Positions 26,682 to 35,214 of a DNA stretch of 64,000 nucleotides are shown here, piece by piece. The number at the start of each line of letters is the position of its first letter. Position 1 is the first letter of the stretch. Made by a program: the position numbers and the translations under genes. Origin of the DNA: Mycolicibacterium moriokaense (lineage in GTDB: Bacteria > Actinomycetota > Actinomycetes > Mycobacteriales > Mycobacteriaceae); NCBI RefSeq assembly GCF_003201655.1, contig NZ_QJJU01000007.1, positions 1 to 64,000 on the forward strand, in the 5' to 3' direction. The notes beneath the pieces were generated by a model, which saw nothing but the letters and a program-made list of their open reading frames with translations, was not told where the DNA came from and made no database searches.

Positions 26682-27233
26682 ATGATGGCGCAACGGGAAC
26701 CCACCGCCAGCGCCGGTCTGCGCGGGGTGGCCGACACCGGGCGCTGCTACTCGGATTGGGCGGCGGTGTATGCCGATAACGCCATCTGGGTCTATCGGAT
26801 GATCATCACCCGCGTCGGCAACGTGCCCGACGCCGAGGACCTCACTGCCGAGGTGTTCCTGGCCGCGCTAAGGCTGCTGCGAACCAATGCAACGGTGGCC
26901 CAGGTTCGCGGGTATTTGTACGCCGTCACGCGTTCGGTTCTGGCTGCGCACTGGCGGCAGAGCACGGGCTGCGAGATCACCTCGATCGAGAATGTTCCGG
27001 AGGTGTCGCACGAGGTCGATCATGCCGTCGACGTCGCTACTGCGCGACAGGTTCGTCGCGTGCTCGCATCGCTTCCGGACAACTATCGCCGCATTCTGGA
27101 ATTGCGGTTTTTGCGGGGTTGTTCGGTGAAAGAGTCGGCACGCCAGATGGGTGTGAGCGTGGCTAACGCCAAGGTACTGCAGCACCGGGCACTGCGACGG
27201 GCCGCCGCGCTCAACGACAAGGATGAACGATGA
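26682..27233 (+). CDS. ECF-family RNA polymerase sigma factor
   Basis: About 183 residues. Region 2 covers WAAVYADNAIWVYRMIITRVGNVPDAEDLTAEVFLAAL, and region 4 is LPDNYRRILELRFLRGCSVKESARQMGVSVANAKVLQHRALRRA, with the usual helix-turn-helix. There is no extra C-terminal domain. The stop overlaps the ATG of the Rieske gene (ATGA), so translation is coupled, the typical arrangement of an ECF sigma with its anti-sigma partner. A GTAACC motif just upstream of its own start suggests autoregulation. I cannot assign it to one of the named M. tuberculosis sigmas. Confidence 0.88.
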   Translation: MMAQREPTASAGLRGVADTGRCYSDWAAVYADNAIWVYRMIITRVGNVPDAEDLTAEVFLAALRLLRTNATVAQVRGYLYAVTRSVLAAHWRQSTGCEITSIENVPEVSHEVDHAVDVATARQVRRVLASLPDNYRRILELRFLRGCSVKESARQMGVSVANAKVLQHRALRRAAALNDKDER

Positions 27234-27940
27234 ACGCCCATGGTCTGCGTCGTTACGTCGACGACCTACTGGATGGGCGCCGACCAACGCCGTTTGATGC
27301 AGATCGCTTCGAAGTCGAGCAGTTACGTGTGGCCATCGAATTGCGCGCCGCGCGGACGGGCAGCGATACGCCACGCGAATACTTCCTGACCGACATCCAG
27401 CGCCGGCTGGCCGCGCGGGTGCCCGGCGCCCGGGAAACCCCCGACCCGCTCAACGGGCCGCACGCAACACGTCGTCAGGTGGTTGTCGCCGCGTCGACCG
27501 CCGCGCTGGCGGGGGGTGCCGGCGTTGTCGCCGGAGCCGATACAAAGCGCGTCGCCCCCGACGGCCACTCGCGCGCCGACAGGCCCTCGATGCGACCCAG
27601 TGACGGCAGCTGGCAGGTCGTCGCGGCAAGCGCAGATGTGCCTGCCGGCGTGATGCATCCCTTTGACGTCGGTTGGGTGGTCGGATTCGTGCGTCGGGTC
27701 AACGGCCAACCCGAGGCGACTTCGGGGGTGTGTACGCATCAAGGCTGCAGGCTGCGGTTCGACCAGCCGCTGGACCAGCTGCGCTGTCCCTGTCATTCGA
27801 CCTCGTTCTCACCGACCGGCCAGGTACTGAGCCATCTGCTGCGAATCGCCCCGGACCCGTTACCGCGGCTGGACGTCCGCGAACGGAACGGATCCATCGA
27901 AGTATTCGTGGCGGACAAGACGCCCACCGAGCCGGCCTGA
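27230..27940 (+). CDS. Membrane-anchored Rieske [2Fe-2S] protein, candidate anti-sigma factor
   Basis: 236 residues in three parts. Residues 1-65 form a soluble helical domain of the size and charge of anti-sigma N-termini. A membrane or Tat-like segment begins TRRQVVVAASTAALAGGAG (80-104). The C-terminal Rieske fold carries ligands C168-x-H170 (CTHQGC) and C186/C188-H189 (CPCHS). The extra cysteines C173 and C188 give the disulfide pair of high-potential bc1-type Rieske centres, and all ligands are intact. Overlap of its start with the sigma stop by 4 bases points to a sigma/anti-sigma pair. I infer that the Rieske centre outside the membrane senses redox state and controls release of the sigma factor. 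A plain electron carrier is the alternative. Confidence 0.8.
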   Translation: MNAHGLRRYVDDLLDGRRPTPFDADRFEVEQLRVAIELRAARTGSDTPREYFLTDIQRRLAARVPGARETPDPLNGPHATRRQVVVAASTAALAGGAGVVAGADTKRVAPDGHSRADRPSMRPSDGSWQVVAASADVPAGVMHPFDVGWVVGFVRRVNGQPEATSGVCTHQGCRLRFDQPLDQLRCPCHSTSFSPTGQVLSHLLRIAPDPLPRLDVRERNGSIEVFVADKTPTEPA

Positions 27941-27941
27941 G

Positions 27942-27960
27942 GTGTAACCGCCCACCTATC
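27942..27960 (+). promoter_or_regulatory. GTAACC motif, internal copy before the cupredoxin gene
   Basis: GTGTAACCGCCCACCTATC directly follows the Rieske stop and ends 8 bases before the cupredoxin GTG, so the downstream genes may have their own promoter within the cluster. Confidence 0.5.
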
Positions 27961-27968
27961 TCTAATGT

Positions 27969-28433
27969 GTGAAGGTCATAATCCCCCTCGCCGCCGTGGG
28001 CGTCCTGCTCACCGCCGCGTGTTCCAACCACGCATCCACACCCGCCGCGACCAGCCCAACGATCTCGTTCCAAACGGGCATGACACCGGGTATGTCCGTT
28101 CAAACCATGCCTGCCATGTCCGGTATGCAGCCGCCACCGGCTTCGGCATCAGCGACTCCCGCCGACTCGCCGCCACCGCAAGGCGGGACGGCGGTGAGCA
28201 TCAGCGATTTCAAGTTCAACCCGGCGACGCTGACCGTCCCGGTCGGCACGACGGTCACCTGGACCAACAAGGACGGGGAGCCACACATCATCGCCGCCAA
28301 GGACGGCTCTTTCCACTCCCCAGGAATGGACACCAACGCCACCTACAGCTTTACGTTCACCACAGCTGGCTCCTACGACTACATCTGCTCCATCCATCCA
28401 TTCATGACCGGCACAGTGGTGGTGACCAAATGA
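27969..28433 (+). CDS. Cupredoxin-domain lipoprotein with Met-rich segment
   Basis: 154 residues. The lipoprotein signal ends in lipobox LTAAC (Cys18). Residues 38-53 are Met-rich (MTPGMSVQTMPAMSGM), a pattern used for Cu(I) binding. The plastocyanin/amicyanin-like domain at about 75-154 has type-1 copper ligands His106, Cys140, His143 and Met146. It is predicted to sit on the outer face of the membrane and carry electrons or bind copper. The GTG start follows the Rieske gene by 28 bases, and the stop overlaps the next ATG. Its partners in the cluster, a Rieske protein and Tat components, support an electron-transfer or copper-handling role. Confidence 0.85.
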   Translation: MKVIIPLAAVGVLLTAACSNHASTPAATSPTISFQTGMTPGMSVQTMPAMSGMQPPPASASATPADSPPPQGGTAVSISDFKFNPATLTVPVGTTVTWTNKDGEPHIIAAKDGSFHSPGMDTNATYSFTFTTAGSYDYICSIHPFMTGTVVVTK

Positions 28434-29368
28434 GTACTGAACAAGATCCTGCGGGCATGAGTCGACGGCAGCTCATGCGGCACAGTGCCTGGTTCGGCGC
28501 CGCCGTCGTGCTCACCGTCGCCGGAGGCGAGGTGATCTCGCACGTCGCCGGATCATCCGGCGCCGCACAACAGGCGACACCTGCGTTGCGGTTCGCGCAG
28601 ATCAGCGACAGCCACATCGGTTTCAAAGGCCCCGCGAATACCAACGTGGCCGATACGTTCACCCACGCCATCGGGCAGGTCAACAGTCTGGGCTACACCC
28701 CCGATTTCGTGATCCACACCGGCGATCTGACCCACCTGGCCACACCCGATCAGTTCGATCAGGTCAAGCAGATGCTGACCGGGCTGAACACCCCGCATGT
28801 GTTCACCGTCCCCGGTGAGCACGACTCGACAGACGACGCGGGCCAGAAGTATCGCCAAGCCTTCGGCGCGGGCACCCGCGGCGACGGGTGGTACAGCTTT
28901 GATATCGCCGGTGTTCACCTCATCGGGTTGGTGAACACATTGAGCTTCTCGAGTTCGGGCGGGGGCCATCTGGGGACCGATCAGCTCGACTTCATCCAGA
29001 AGGACGTCGCGGGCCTGTCCAGCGACACCCCCATCATCGTGTTCAGCCACATCCCACTGTTCGCGATGTATCCCGCGTGGGGCTGGGCAACCGACGACGC
29101 CGTACAGGCGTTGAGTTATCTGAAGCGGTTCTCGTCGGTGACTTGCCTCAACGGCCATGTCCACCAAGTGTTTTCCAAGACCGAAGGCAATGTGACGTTC
29201 TACAGCGCCACGACCACCGCCTATCCGCTTCCCGCGCCGGGCCAAGGCCCCGCACCCAAACCGGTGACGCTGCCCGCCGGAAAGCTGCACGACGCGCTGG
29301 GCATCCGCGAAGTCAGTTACATCAAGGGCCAGCAAGCCCTCGCACTGAAGGACGAAAAACTCACATGA
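28430..29368 (+). CDS. Tat-exported metallophosphoesterase
   Basis: 312 residues. A twin-arginine signal (SRRQLMRHSAWFGAAVVLTVAGG) precedes a calcineurin-like phosphoesterase domain. Metal ligands are visible as Asp60/His62 (DSHIG), Asp99 (GDLTH), PGEHD near 128-132, His207 (SHIP) and His243/His245 (GHVH). The usual Asn of GNH(D/E) is Glu here (GEH). The start overlaps the cupredoxin stop (ATGA). It is a clear Tat client close to a tatA gene. The substrate is unknown; family members cleave phosphomono- or phosphodiesters. Confidence 0.85.
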   Translation: MSTEQDPAGMSRRQLMRHSAWFGAAVVLTVAGGEVISHVAGSSGAAQQATPALRFAQISDSHIGFKGPANTNVADTFTHAIGQVNSLGYTPDFVIHTGDLTHLATPDQFDQVKQMLTGLNTPHVFTVPGEHDSTDDAGQKYRQAFGAGTRGDGWYSFDIAGVHLIGLVNTLSFSSSGGGHLGTDQLDFIQKDVAGLSSDTPIIVFSHIPLFAMYPAWGWATDDAVQALSYLKRFSSVTCLNGHVHQVFSKTEGNVTFYSATTTAYPLPAPGQGPAPKPVTLPAGKLHDALGIREVSYIKGQQALALKDEKLT

Positions 29369-29796
29369 ACATCGCGAATCTCGCTCTGCGGATAGCAACC
29401 GGCGCATCCTTGGCGGCGAGCGGCGTCATACACGCCTACCTCTACATCCACGGTTACCGCGATATCCCTACGGTAGGGCCGGCTTTCCTGTTGCAGGGCA
29501 GCGTGTTCTGTGCGCTCGCAGTGCTCGTCCTGGCCGGTGGGCCTGCGTGGTTGCGACTGGTCGCTGTAATCGGGGCGACGGGATCGCTGGTCGCGTTCGC
29601 GCTATCGCGTACCGTCGGCCTTTTCGGCTTCAGTGAAACCGGTTGGCAGCCAGCACCATACGCCGCGATCACCGTAGTCGCCGAAGTGCTGACTCTGCTG
29701 CTGGTCGGCACGGCGGCCCTGCGCCAACGTCCCCGAGCATCGAAGGACGACCTCGACGTCAGGGACCGGTCCAGCTCTCCAGGAACGCCTCGGTGA
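29365..29796 (+). CDS. Small four-helix membrane protein
   Basis: 143 residues with four predicted membrane helices (for example [19 protein letters not shown] and [18 protein letters not shown]) and a charged C-terminus. It starts inside the phosphoesterase stop (ATGA) and is the last gene of the coupled run from the sigma factor onward. It has no recognisable family motif; the size resembles DoxX-like or DUF4383-like proteins. The C-terminus overlaps the convergent nucleosidase gene by 38 bases. Confidence 0.72.
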   Translation: MNIANLALRIATGASLAASGVIHAYLYIHGYRDIPTVGPAFLLQGSVFCALAVLVLAGGPAWLRLVAVIGATGSLVAFALSRTVGLFGFSETGWQPAPYAAITVVAEVLTLLLVGTAALRQRPRASKDDLDVRDRSSSPGTPR

Positions 29797-31438
29797 CGAT
29801 GGCGGCGTTGTCGGCTGCAATCTGCTTGTAGACGACGAACGTGAAGGGGTAGCCGGGCAGGTGGAGTGGGTCGCCGGGCCCGTCGGACATGCCGCGGACG
29901 CCGAGGAACGGGATGCCGTGCGCATCGGCGACCTGTTGTGCGGCCGCGGTCTCCTGGTCGACCGCATCCACGGCAGGAGCCATCGGCGATAAGAGTCCCG
30001 TCAGGTTGCTGAGCAGCCCGCCTGCGAGAAACGGCACGATCGCCGTGAAGAAGTTGCCAATGAACAGGGGTGAGAAGTCCGGTGCGGCAAAGGGTTGGGG
30101 GCCGAAAATGTCGCCGACAAGCGGGATCGACGGGATGGCGGGGAAGGCCGTTCCGTTGTTGTTGTCGTCGCTCGAGCCGTCGCCGCCGACGAATAGGTCC
30201 GGCTTCCGGTTGAGATTGACCAGGGGGAGCCAGGAGAGGGGACCGCAATAGCCGCACGCGGGATCTCCGATGGTGTCGGTGCTCCGCAGGTCGACGTGGA
30301 GTGTGTTCGCAGCGGCGAGCATGCCGGCATCGACCGCGTGCCAGGTTGCGCCGTCATCGGAGGTCCATCGCGCCGGCACAGCGACGTCGCCGATCTCTGT
30401 GCGCCCCGAGCCGCCGGCGACGCCCGAGAAAACAACTGCGCCAATAGAGATACCGGACTCCGGCGTGAAATGGTCGAGTGCTGTCTCGGTGGTCTCGGTG
30501 GCGTTCACCATGCCGATGCCGGTCATCGCCACGATGACCTTCTTGCCGCCCAACGTGCCGAGATAGAAGTGATGACCGTCGACGACCACCGAGGGGTTTG
30601 GGTCCAGCGTGGTGCGGGCGAGGATGGCGTCGGCCTCGGCAGGAAACGCCGTCAGGATCAGCGTGCGCTGACCGGGCTCCGCGACCGTCTGACCCGTCGT
30701 CTGAGTGCCGACCTGACTAGCGGCCAGCGACGGCGCGGTGAATGCGTTCTCGAACTCCCGGCGTGCGAACGCCAACAGTGACCAGATCGACGGCGTCGCG
30801 GCCGGAGTTCCCGGGGTGTTACTGGCGGCGAACGGGCTGAGGATGGCGTTGACGACCCCGGACACCAGACTCGTCACGGCAGTCACCATGGGCAACAACG
30901 GCTTTGGTGTTGGCACCGTGGTCAGCTTCGCACTCGGGGTGGCAATCGATACTGCCTGGGTTGTGGCGATACGCACTGGCGTGGCGCTATCGGTCGGATC
31001 GGCGGCAGTGGTCTCTTTGTGCGTCGCGGTCGCGGTCGCGGACACCGTGGCATCGCTCTTCGGGTCGACCGCGCTGGTCGCTGGGCGCGGAGTCTTCTTC
31101 TCAACTGGCTTGGGTGTAGCCGGGTCGGATTTCTTCGATGTCTTGGGTTTGTTGCTTGGCCCGTCGTCTGCGGCCGTTTCTGGCGGTGTCTTGGTCGTCG
31201 ACGTCGGAGCGTCCTTTGAGATAGAGCCATCCCCTGGCTTGGTGGGTCCTTGCTCGTCGCTGGGATCGGCCTTCTTTGCCTCTGCGCCGGAAGCGGTGCT
31301 GGACTCAGTCGATGCCGCTGTGCCGCCGGTTTCGTCGGCCCACGCGGGGCCGCTGCCCCACCCGGTCACGATGGCAGCGCCGACGCCCAAGGCGACGGCT
31401 AAGCCGCCAACCCGACCCACGTATGCCTTGCCAGGCAT
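29759..31438 (-). CDS. Exported nucleosidase/phosphorylase-superfamily protein with long linker
   Basis: 559 residues. A signal-like N-terminus ([25 protein letters not shown]) leads to a low-complexity Ala/Thr/Lys/Pro/Ser region (about 40-210) and then a nucleoside phosphorylase fold from about 255 ([15 protein letters not shown]..., [23 protein letters not shown]). This resembles MTA/SAH nucleosidases but has an insertion with Gly/Asn-rich and hydrophobic stretches (about 375-470). Surface location is likely, which is unusual because most members are cytosolic. The linker resembles cell-wall-spanning linkers of other mycobacterial exported proteins. Substrate unknown. Confidence 0.78.
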   Translation of the reverse strand: MPGKAYVGRVGGLAVALGVGAAIVTGWGSGPAWADETGGTAASTESSTASGAEAKKADPSDEQGPTKPGDGSISKDAPTSTTKTPPETAADDGPSNKPKTSKKSDPATPKPVEKKTPRPATSAVDPKSDATVSATATATHKETTAADPTDSATPVRIATTQAVSIATPSAKLTTVPTPKPLLPMVTAVTSLVSGVVNAILSPFAASNTPGTPAATPSIWSLLAFARREFENAFTAPSLAASQVGTQTTGQTVAEPGQRTLILTAFPAEADAILARTTLDPNPSVVVDGHHFYLGTLGGKKVIVAMTGIGMVNATETTETALDHFTPESGISIGAVVFSGVAGGSGRTEIGDVAVPARWTSDDGATWHAVDAGMLAAANTLHVDLRSTDTIGDPACGYCGPLSWLPLVNLNRKPDLFVGGDGSSDDNNNGTAFPAIPSIPLVGDIFGPQPFAAPDFSPLFIGNFFTAIVPFLAGGLLSNLTGLLSPMAPAVDAVDQETAAAQQVADAHGIPFLGVRGMSDGPGDPLHLPGYPFTFVVYKQIAADNAAIVTEAFLESWTGP

Positions 31439-31600
31439 TCGGTATGTATAGCGCCTGAGGCCTGTCGGCGCGCCGGGAATGGATCAAGTCGGTAGTTTGC
31501 TGGCGTTCGCCGACGAGACGAGGGCTCTAACGCGGTTAACAACGAGTAAGCTGGGTGCTTACTACAGCAAGCATTGACTTAGAGAAAGTTCAGTCCTGAT

Positions 31601-31885
31601 ATGCGGTCCATCGTGCTCCCAATCCTGATCGCCGGCGCGGCGACGTCGTTTGCGTTTGTCGCCCCGGCAACGGCCGACTCGGGGGAGTACCTGCATGCGC
31701 TGCAGCCCTTTTACCCGACCCTGAGCGCCGACACCTTGCTGTCCGAAGGTGCCAATGTCTGTAGCGCGATTCAGCGCGGCTCGAACTCCCCGGCCGCCGT
31801 CCAAATGGTCCAGGACCAGATCGGGGTTTCAGTGCCCGCAGCCGGCGACATCGTGTCTGCCGCGGTAATGCACCTCGACTGCTGA
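31601..31885 (+). CDS. DUF732-family secreted protein
   Basis: 94 residues with a signal peptide (MRSIVLPILIAGAATSFAFVAPATA) and a DUF732 core (YLHALQPFYPTLSADTLLSEGANVCSAIQRG ... MHLDC). Two cysteines bracket the core. DUF732 proteins are abundant, secreted, and of unknown function in mycobacteria. The gene ends one base before a kdpE remnant on the other strand. A second DUF732 gene lies at 63102-63443. Upstream (31439-31600) there is a likely promoter region without other features. Confidence 0.8.
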   Translation: MRSIVLPILIAGAATSFAFVAPATADSGEYLHALQPFYPTLSADTLLSEGANVCSAIQRGSNSPAAVQMVQDQIGVSVPAAGDIVSAAVMHLDC

Positions 31886-31886
31886 G

Positions 31887-32057
31887 CTACTGCTGGAAGC
31901 GGTCGCCCATCCCCGCCTCGGTGAGTAGGTGCACCGGGCGGGACGGATCGTCTTCGAGCTTGCGCCGCAGCTGCGCCAAGTACACCCGCAGGTAATGGGT
32001 TTCATTGGCGTAGGCCGGGCCCCACACATCCTTGAGCAACTCCTCGCGGCCGACGAG
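31887..32057 (-). pseudogene. 3' remnant of kdpE (57 codons)
   Basis: These 171 bases align without gaps to the last 171 bases of intact kdpE (34522-34692), with about 90% identity. The reading frame is kept down to CGC TTC CAG CAG and a stop (TAG here, TGA in kdpE). It encodes the DNA-recognition part of an OmpR-type C-terminal domain, but has no receiver domain and no start, and similarity stops abruptly at both ends. It lies just after the KimA-like permease gene, which separates it from real kdpE. This indicates a duplication or recombination event around that gene. Confidence 0.85.
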
Positions 32058-32075
32058 ACTCGGTCTTGAACGCGC

Positions 32076-34079
32076 CTAGCCGGGAGTGGAACGGTCGATG
32101 CCTCTGCGAACTTCGCCGGGAACGTGTTCCTCCCGAGCGAGGTCACGCTGTGCCGAGGAGTGCAACTGCCACGGCACGCTGGTGACCATCACACCCGGCT
32201 CGAACAGCAATCGACCCTTGAGCCGCAATGAGCTCTGATTGTGCAGCAGGTTCTCCCACCAGCGGCCAACAACATATTCGGGGATGTAGACGTTGACCAC
32301 GTCGCGTGGACCGCTCTGACGCTGATTCTTGATGTACGCGACGACGGGCCGGGTGATCTCACGGTAGGGCGACTCGATGACCTTGAGCGGGATGTCGACG
32401 TCGAGTTCCTCCCATTCCCGCACCAGGGCCCTCGTCTCGGCATCGACGACATTCACGGTCAGCGCAGTTAGGGTGTCGGGCCTGTTCGCCTTCGCGAACA
32501 TCAGCGCACGCTGAGTTGCCTTGTGCCAGCCGGAGATCAGCACGATTGCGTGGATCCTGCTCGGTAGCGTCGGCTCGTCATCGTCCGCGGTGCGTAGCTC
32601 GGCGCGCACCGCGGCATAGTGCCGGTGGACGCCCTGCATCAGAACGCAAAGCACCGGGATCGCGATGACCACCAGATAGGCGCCGTGGCTGAACTTGGTG
32701 ATCATGACGACCACCAACACCACACCGGTGAAACAGGCGCCGAGCGCGTTGATCGCCCGCGCCCGGCGGATTCGGCGGCGTAGCGCGGGCATCTCGGCGT
32801 CGCGCAAGGCGCGATTCCAATGCCACACCATGCCCGTTTGGCACAGTGTGAACGACGTGAAGACTCCGAGGATGTAGAGATTGATCAGCCGGGTCGTCGA
32901 ACCGTCGAATGCGTAGATCAATCCGGCTGCGATCACGGCAAGCAGGATGATGCCGTTGGAGTAGGTGAGCCGGTCACCTCGGGTGTGCAACTGGCGGGGC
33001 AGGTAGCGGTCCTGGGCGAGGATCGAACTGAGCAGTGGGAAACCGTTGTAGGCGGTGTTCGCCGCCAGGATCAGGATCAACGCCGTTGCGGCCTGCATGT
33101 AGAAGAACATCACGCTGTTGTTGCCGAACACCGCGGCGGCGACCTGGGCGATCACGGTGCGCTGGGCGTCGGTGTTGCAGTCGCCGGGGAAGCCGATGAG
33201 GTCGCAGGTGCGTTCGACGACATGCGTATGCGATATCAATGCGAGCGCGGTGACGCCGACGAACATCGTGATCGCCAGGGTGCCCATTGCGGTCATCGTT
33301 CGGGCGGCGTTGAGCGACTTGGGTTTCCGGAACGCAGGCACGCCGTTCGAGATCGCTTCCACCCCGGTGAGCGCGGTGCAGCCAGATGAGAACGCGCGCA
33401 GCGCAAGCAGTGCGATCGCCAGGGTGTTCAGTCCGACGTGTTCGGCGTGAATTCCGTAGGTCGCACTCTCGGCCTGCGGCGCATCACCAAAAAACGTGCG
33501 GAACAAGCCGATCGCGATCATCAGCATCACCCCGGCGATGAAGGCGTAGGTCGGCACCGCGAAGGCTCGACCGGACTCGCGCACACCTCGCAGGTTCATC
33601 GCGGTCAGCAGCACGATGAAACCGATGTTGATCGCGACACGGTACGGGTTCAGATCCGGAATCGCCGAGATGATGTTGTCCACGCCGGCGGCCACCGATA
33701 CAGCGACCGTCATCACGTAATCAACGAGCAGTGCCGCGGCCACCACCAATCCCGCGCGGGGGCCCAGGTTCGTCGAAGCGACTTCGTAGGAACCGCCGCC
33801 GCTGGGGTAGGCCATCACCACTTGGCGATATGACAACGTCACGACGGCGAGGAGCAGCACCACCGCCGCGCCGATCCACGGAGTGAGGTAGAGGTAGGCA
33901 AGCCCACCGAGCGTCAGGATCAGTAGGATTTCCTGGGTCGCGTAGGCAACTGACGACAACGGGTCGCTCGCGAAGATGGGCAGTGCGATCCGCTTCGGCA
34001 GCAGCGTGTGGCCGAGTCGGTCGCTGCGGAATGGTCGCCCTACGACCAAGCGTTTCAGCACTGACGTCGGTGACGACAC
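32076..34079 (-). CDS. APC-superfamily permease, KimA-like (probable K+ transporter)
   Basis: 667 residues. About twelve membrane helices (residues 40-480) begin with the LPIFASDPLSSVAYATQE signature and are followed by a C-terminal cytosolic domain of about 180 residues (HAIVLISGWHKATQRALMFAK ... NVYIPEYVVG). This layout matches KimA/YdaO-type APC transporters, which import K+ with protons, better than amino acid permeases. Position next to a full kdp operon supports K+ transport, though earlier annotations usually say 'amino acid permease'. The GTG start is used. No transport assay evidence is available. Confidence 0.8.
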   Translation of the reverse strand: MSSPTSVLKRLVVGRPFRSDRLGHTLLPKRIALPIFASDPLSSVAYATQEILLILTLGGLAYLYLTPWIGAAVVLLLAVVTLSYRQVVMAYPSGGGSYEVASTNLGPRAGLVVAAALLVDYVMTVAVSVAAGVDNIISAIPDLNPYRVAINIGFIVLLTAMNLRGVRESGRAFAVPTYAFIAGVMLMIAIGLFRTFFGDAPQAESATYGIHAEHVGLNTLAIALLALRAFSSGCTALTGVEAISNGVPAFRKPKSLNAARTMTAMGTLAITMFVGVTALALISHTHVVERTCDLIGFPGDCNTDAQRTVIAQVAAAVFGNNSVMFFYMQAATALILILAANTAYNGFPLLSSILAQDRYLPRQLHTRGDRLTYSNGIILLAVIAAGLIYAFDGSTTRLINLYILGVFTSFTLCQTGMVWHWNRALRDAEMPALRRRIRRARAINALGACFTGVVLVVVMITKFSHGAYLVVIAIPVLCVLMQGVHRHYAAVRAELRTADDDEPTLPSRIHAIVLISGWHKATQRALMFAKANRPDTLTALTVNVVDAETRALVREWEELDVDIPLKVIESPYREITRPVVAYIKNQRQSGPRDVVNVYIPEYVVGRWWENLLHNQSSLRLKGRLLFEPGVMVTSVPWQLHSSAQRDLAREEHVPGEVRRGIDRSTPG

Positions 34080-34214
34080 GGCCAGAGCCTAGTTTCGATT
34101 TCATCCGCACCGCTTGCCGCAGGCCGTATAGATTTCGTAAAAGTGCAGCTAGCCGACGTATGGATACCATCAGTGCTCTTTAGCCGCGCGGCACCGGCCT
34201 CTATCGTGCGCGAA

Positions 34215-34559
34215 ATGTCCGCTATTGGTGAATCTGACTCGGTGGCGAGCCTGCGTGAGTTGGTGAGTCATCCGCACGTCGTCGAGATCCTCGACGCGCT
34301 CAATCACGGGCCGATGACTTTCGCCCGTATTCGGACGCATGTGCATGCCAGCCGGCGGGCACTTGTGATGGCCTTGAGGCTCGTCGCCGCTCGTGGGCTT
34401 GTGACGAAGAACGACAATGGAAGCTGGGACAGTGACGCCCGCGCCGATGTCGTCTACCGACACACTGACGTCGGCCGGCGGGTCGTGGATGCGCTGTCCC
34501 GCTTTGCGACGTGGACGAACATCACTGCTGGAAGCGGTAGCCCATCCCGGCCTCGGTGA
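34215..34559 (+). CDS. Winged-helix transcriptional regulator (HxlR/ArsR-like)
   Basis: About 114 residues with one winged helix-turn-helix (SHPHVVEILDALNHGPMTFARIRTHVHASRRALVMALRLVAARGLVTKNDNGSW). GTG 34206 is a possible alternative start. It sits between the KimA-like permease and kdpE, divergent from the permease, and its last 38 bases overlap the 3' end of kdpE on the opposite strand, so the C-terminal NITAGSGSPSRPR is probably incidental. It could control the permease. There is no sensor domain. Confidence 0.68.
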   Translation: MSAIGESDSVASLRELVSHPHVVEILDALNHGPMTFARIRTHVHASRRALVMALRLVAARGLVTKNDNGSWDSDARADVVYRHTDVGRRVVDALSRFATWTNITAGSGSPSRPR

Positions 34560-35214
34560 GTAGGTGCACCGGGCGGGACGGATCGTCTTCGAGCTTGCGC
34601 CGCAACTGCGCCAGATACACCCGCAGATAATGCGTTTCCTTGGCGTACGCGGGGCCCCACACTTCCTTGAGCAACTCCTCGCGGCCGACGAGCTTGCCGC
34701 GGTTGCGCACCAGCATCTCGAGCATGCCCCATTCGGTTGGGGTCAGATGGACCTCGCTGCCGTTCTTGGTCACCTTCTTCGCGGCCAAGTCGACGGTGAA
34801 CGACGATGTTTCGACCACGGGTTCGTCGGTGTCGGACGCGGCGGCACCCCGGCGCACCGCGGCCCGCAACCGCGCCAGGAATTCGTCCATCCCAAAGGGT
34901 TTGGTGACATAGTCGTCGGCGCCGGCGTCCAGCGCCTCGACCTTGTCCGATGAGTCCGTGCGCGCCGACAACACGATCACCGGCGCCGTGAGCCAACCAC
35001 GCAGCCCGCCGAGCACCTCGATACCCGACATGTCGGGCAGCCCGAGGTCGAGCACGACGACGTCGGGACGGTGATCGGCTGCCGTTCTGAGGGCTTCACC
35101 GCCGCTGGCGGCGGTGAACACTTCGTAGCCACGTACCGAGAGGTTGATTCGCAACGCGCGCAGGATCTGTGGTTCGTCGTCGATGACTAGGACCCTGATC
35201 TTCGGCGCGGTCAT
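34522..35214 (-). CDS. kdpE: KdpE response regulator
   Basis: 230 residues: a receiver domain with phospho-acceptor Asp56 (DVVVLDLGLPDMSG) and an OmpR/PhoB winged helix at the C-terminus (LLKEVWGPAYAKETHYLRVYLAQLRRKLE). KdpE is phosphorylated by KdpD and activates the kdpFABC genes under K+ limitation. Its start overlaps the kdpD stop by 4 bases, and it is the last gene of the operon. A decayed copy of its 3' end is at 31887-32057. Confidence 0.96.
   Translation of the reverse strand: MTAPKIRVLVIDDEPQILRALRINLSVRGYEVFTAASGGEALRTAADHRPDVVVLDLGLPDMSGIEVLGGLRGWLTAPVIVLSARTDSSDKVEALDAGADDYVTKPFGMDEFLARLRAAVRRGAAASDTDEPVVETSSFTVDLAAKKVTKNGSEVHLTPTEWGMLEMLVRNRGKLVGREELLKEVWGPAYAKETHYLRVYLAQLRRKLEDDPSRPVHLLTEAGMGYRFQQ

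Noticed and set aside
31829..32146. A minus-strand coding frame overlapping the DUF732 end and the kdpE remnant
   Set aside because: It is out of frame with the kdpE-derived sequence and its product has no recognisable feature.
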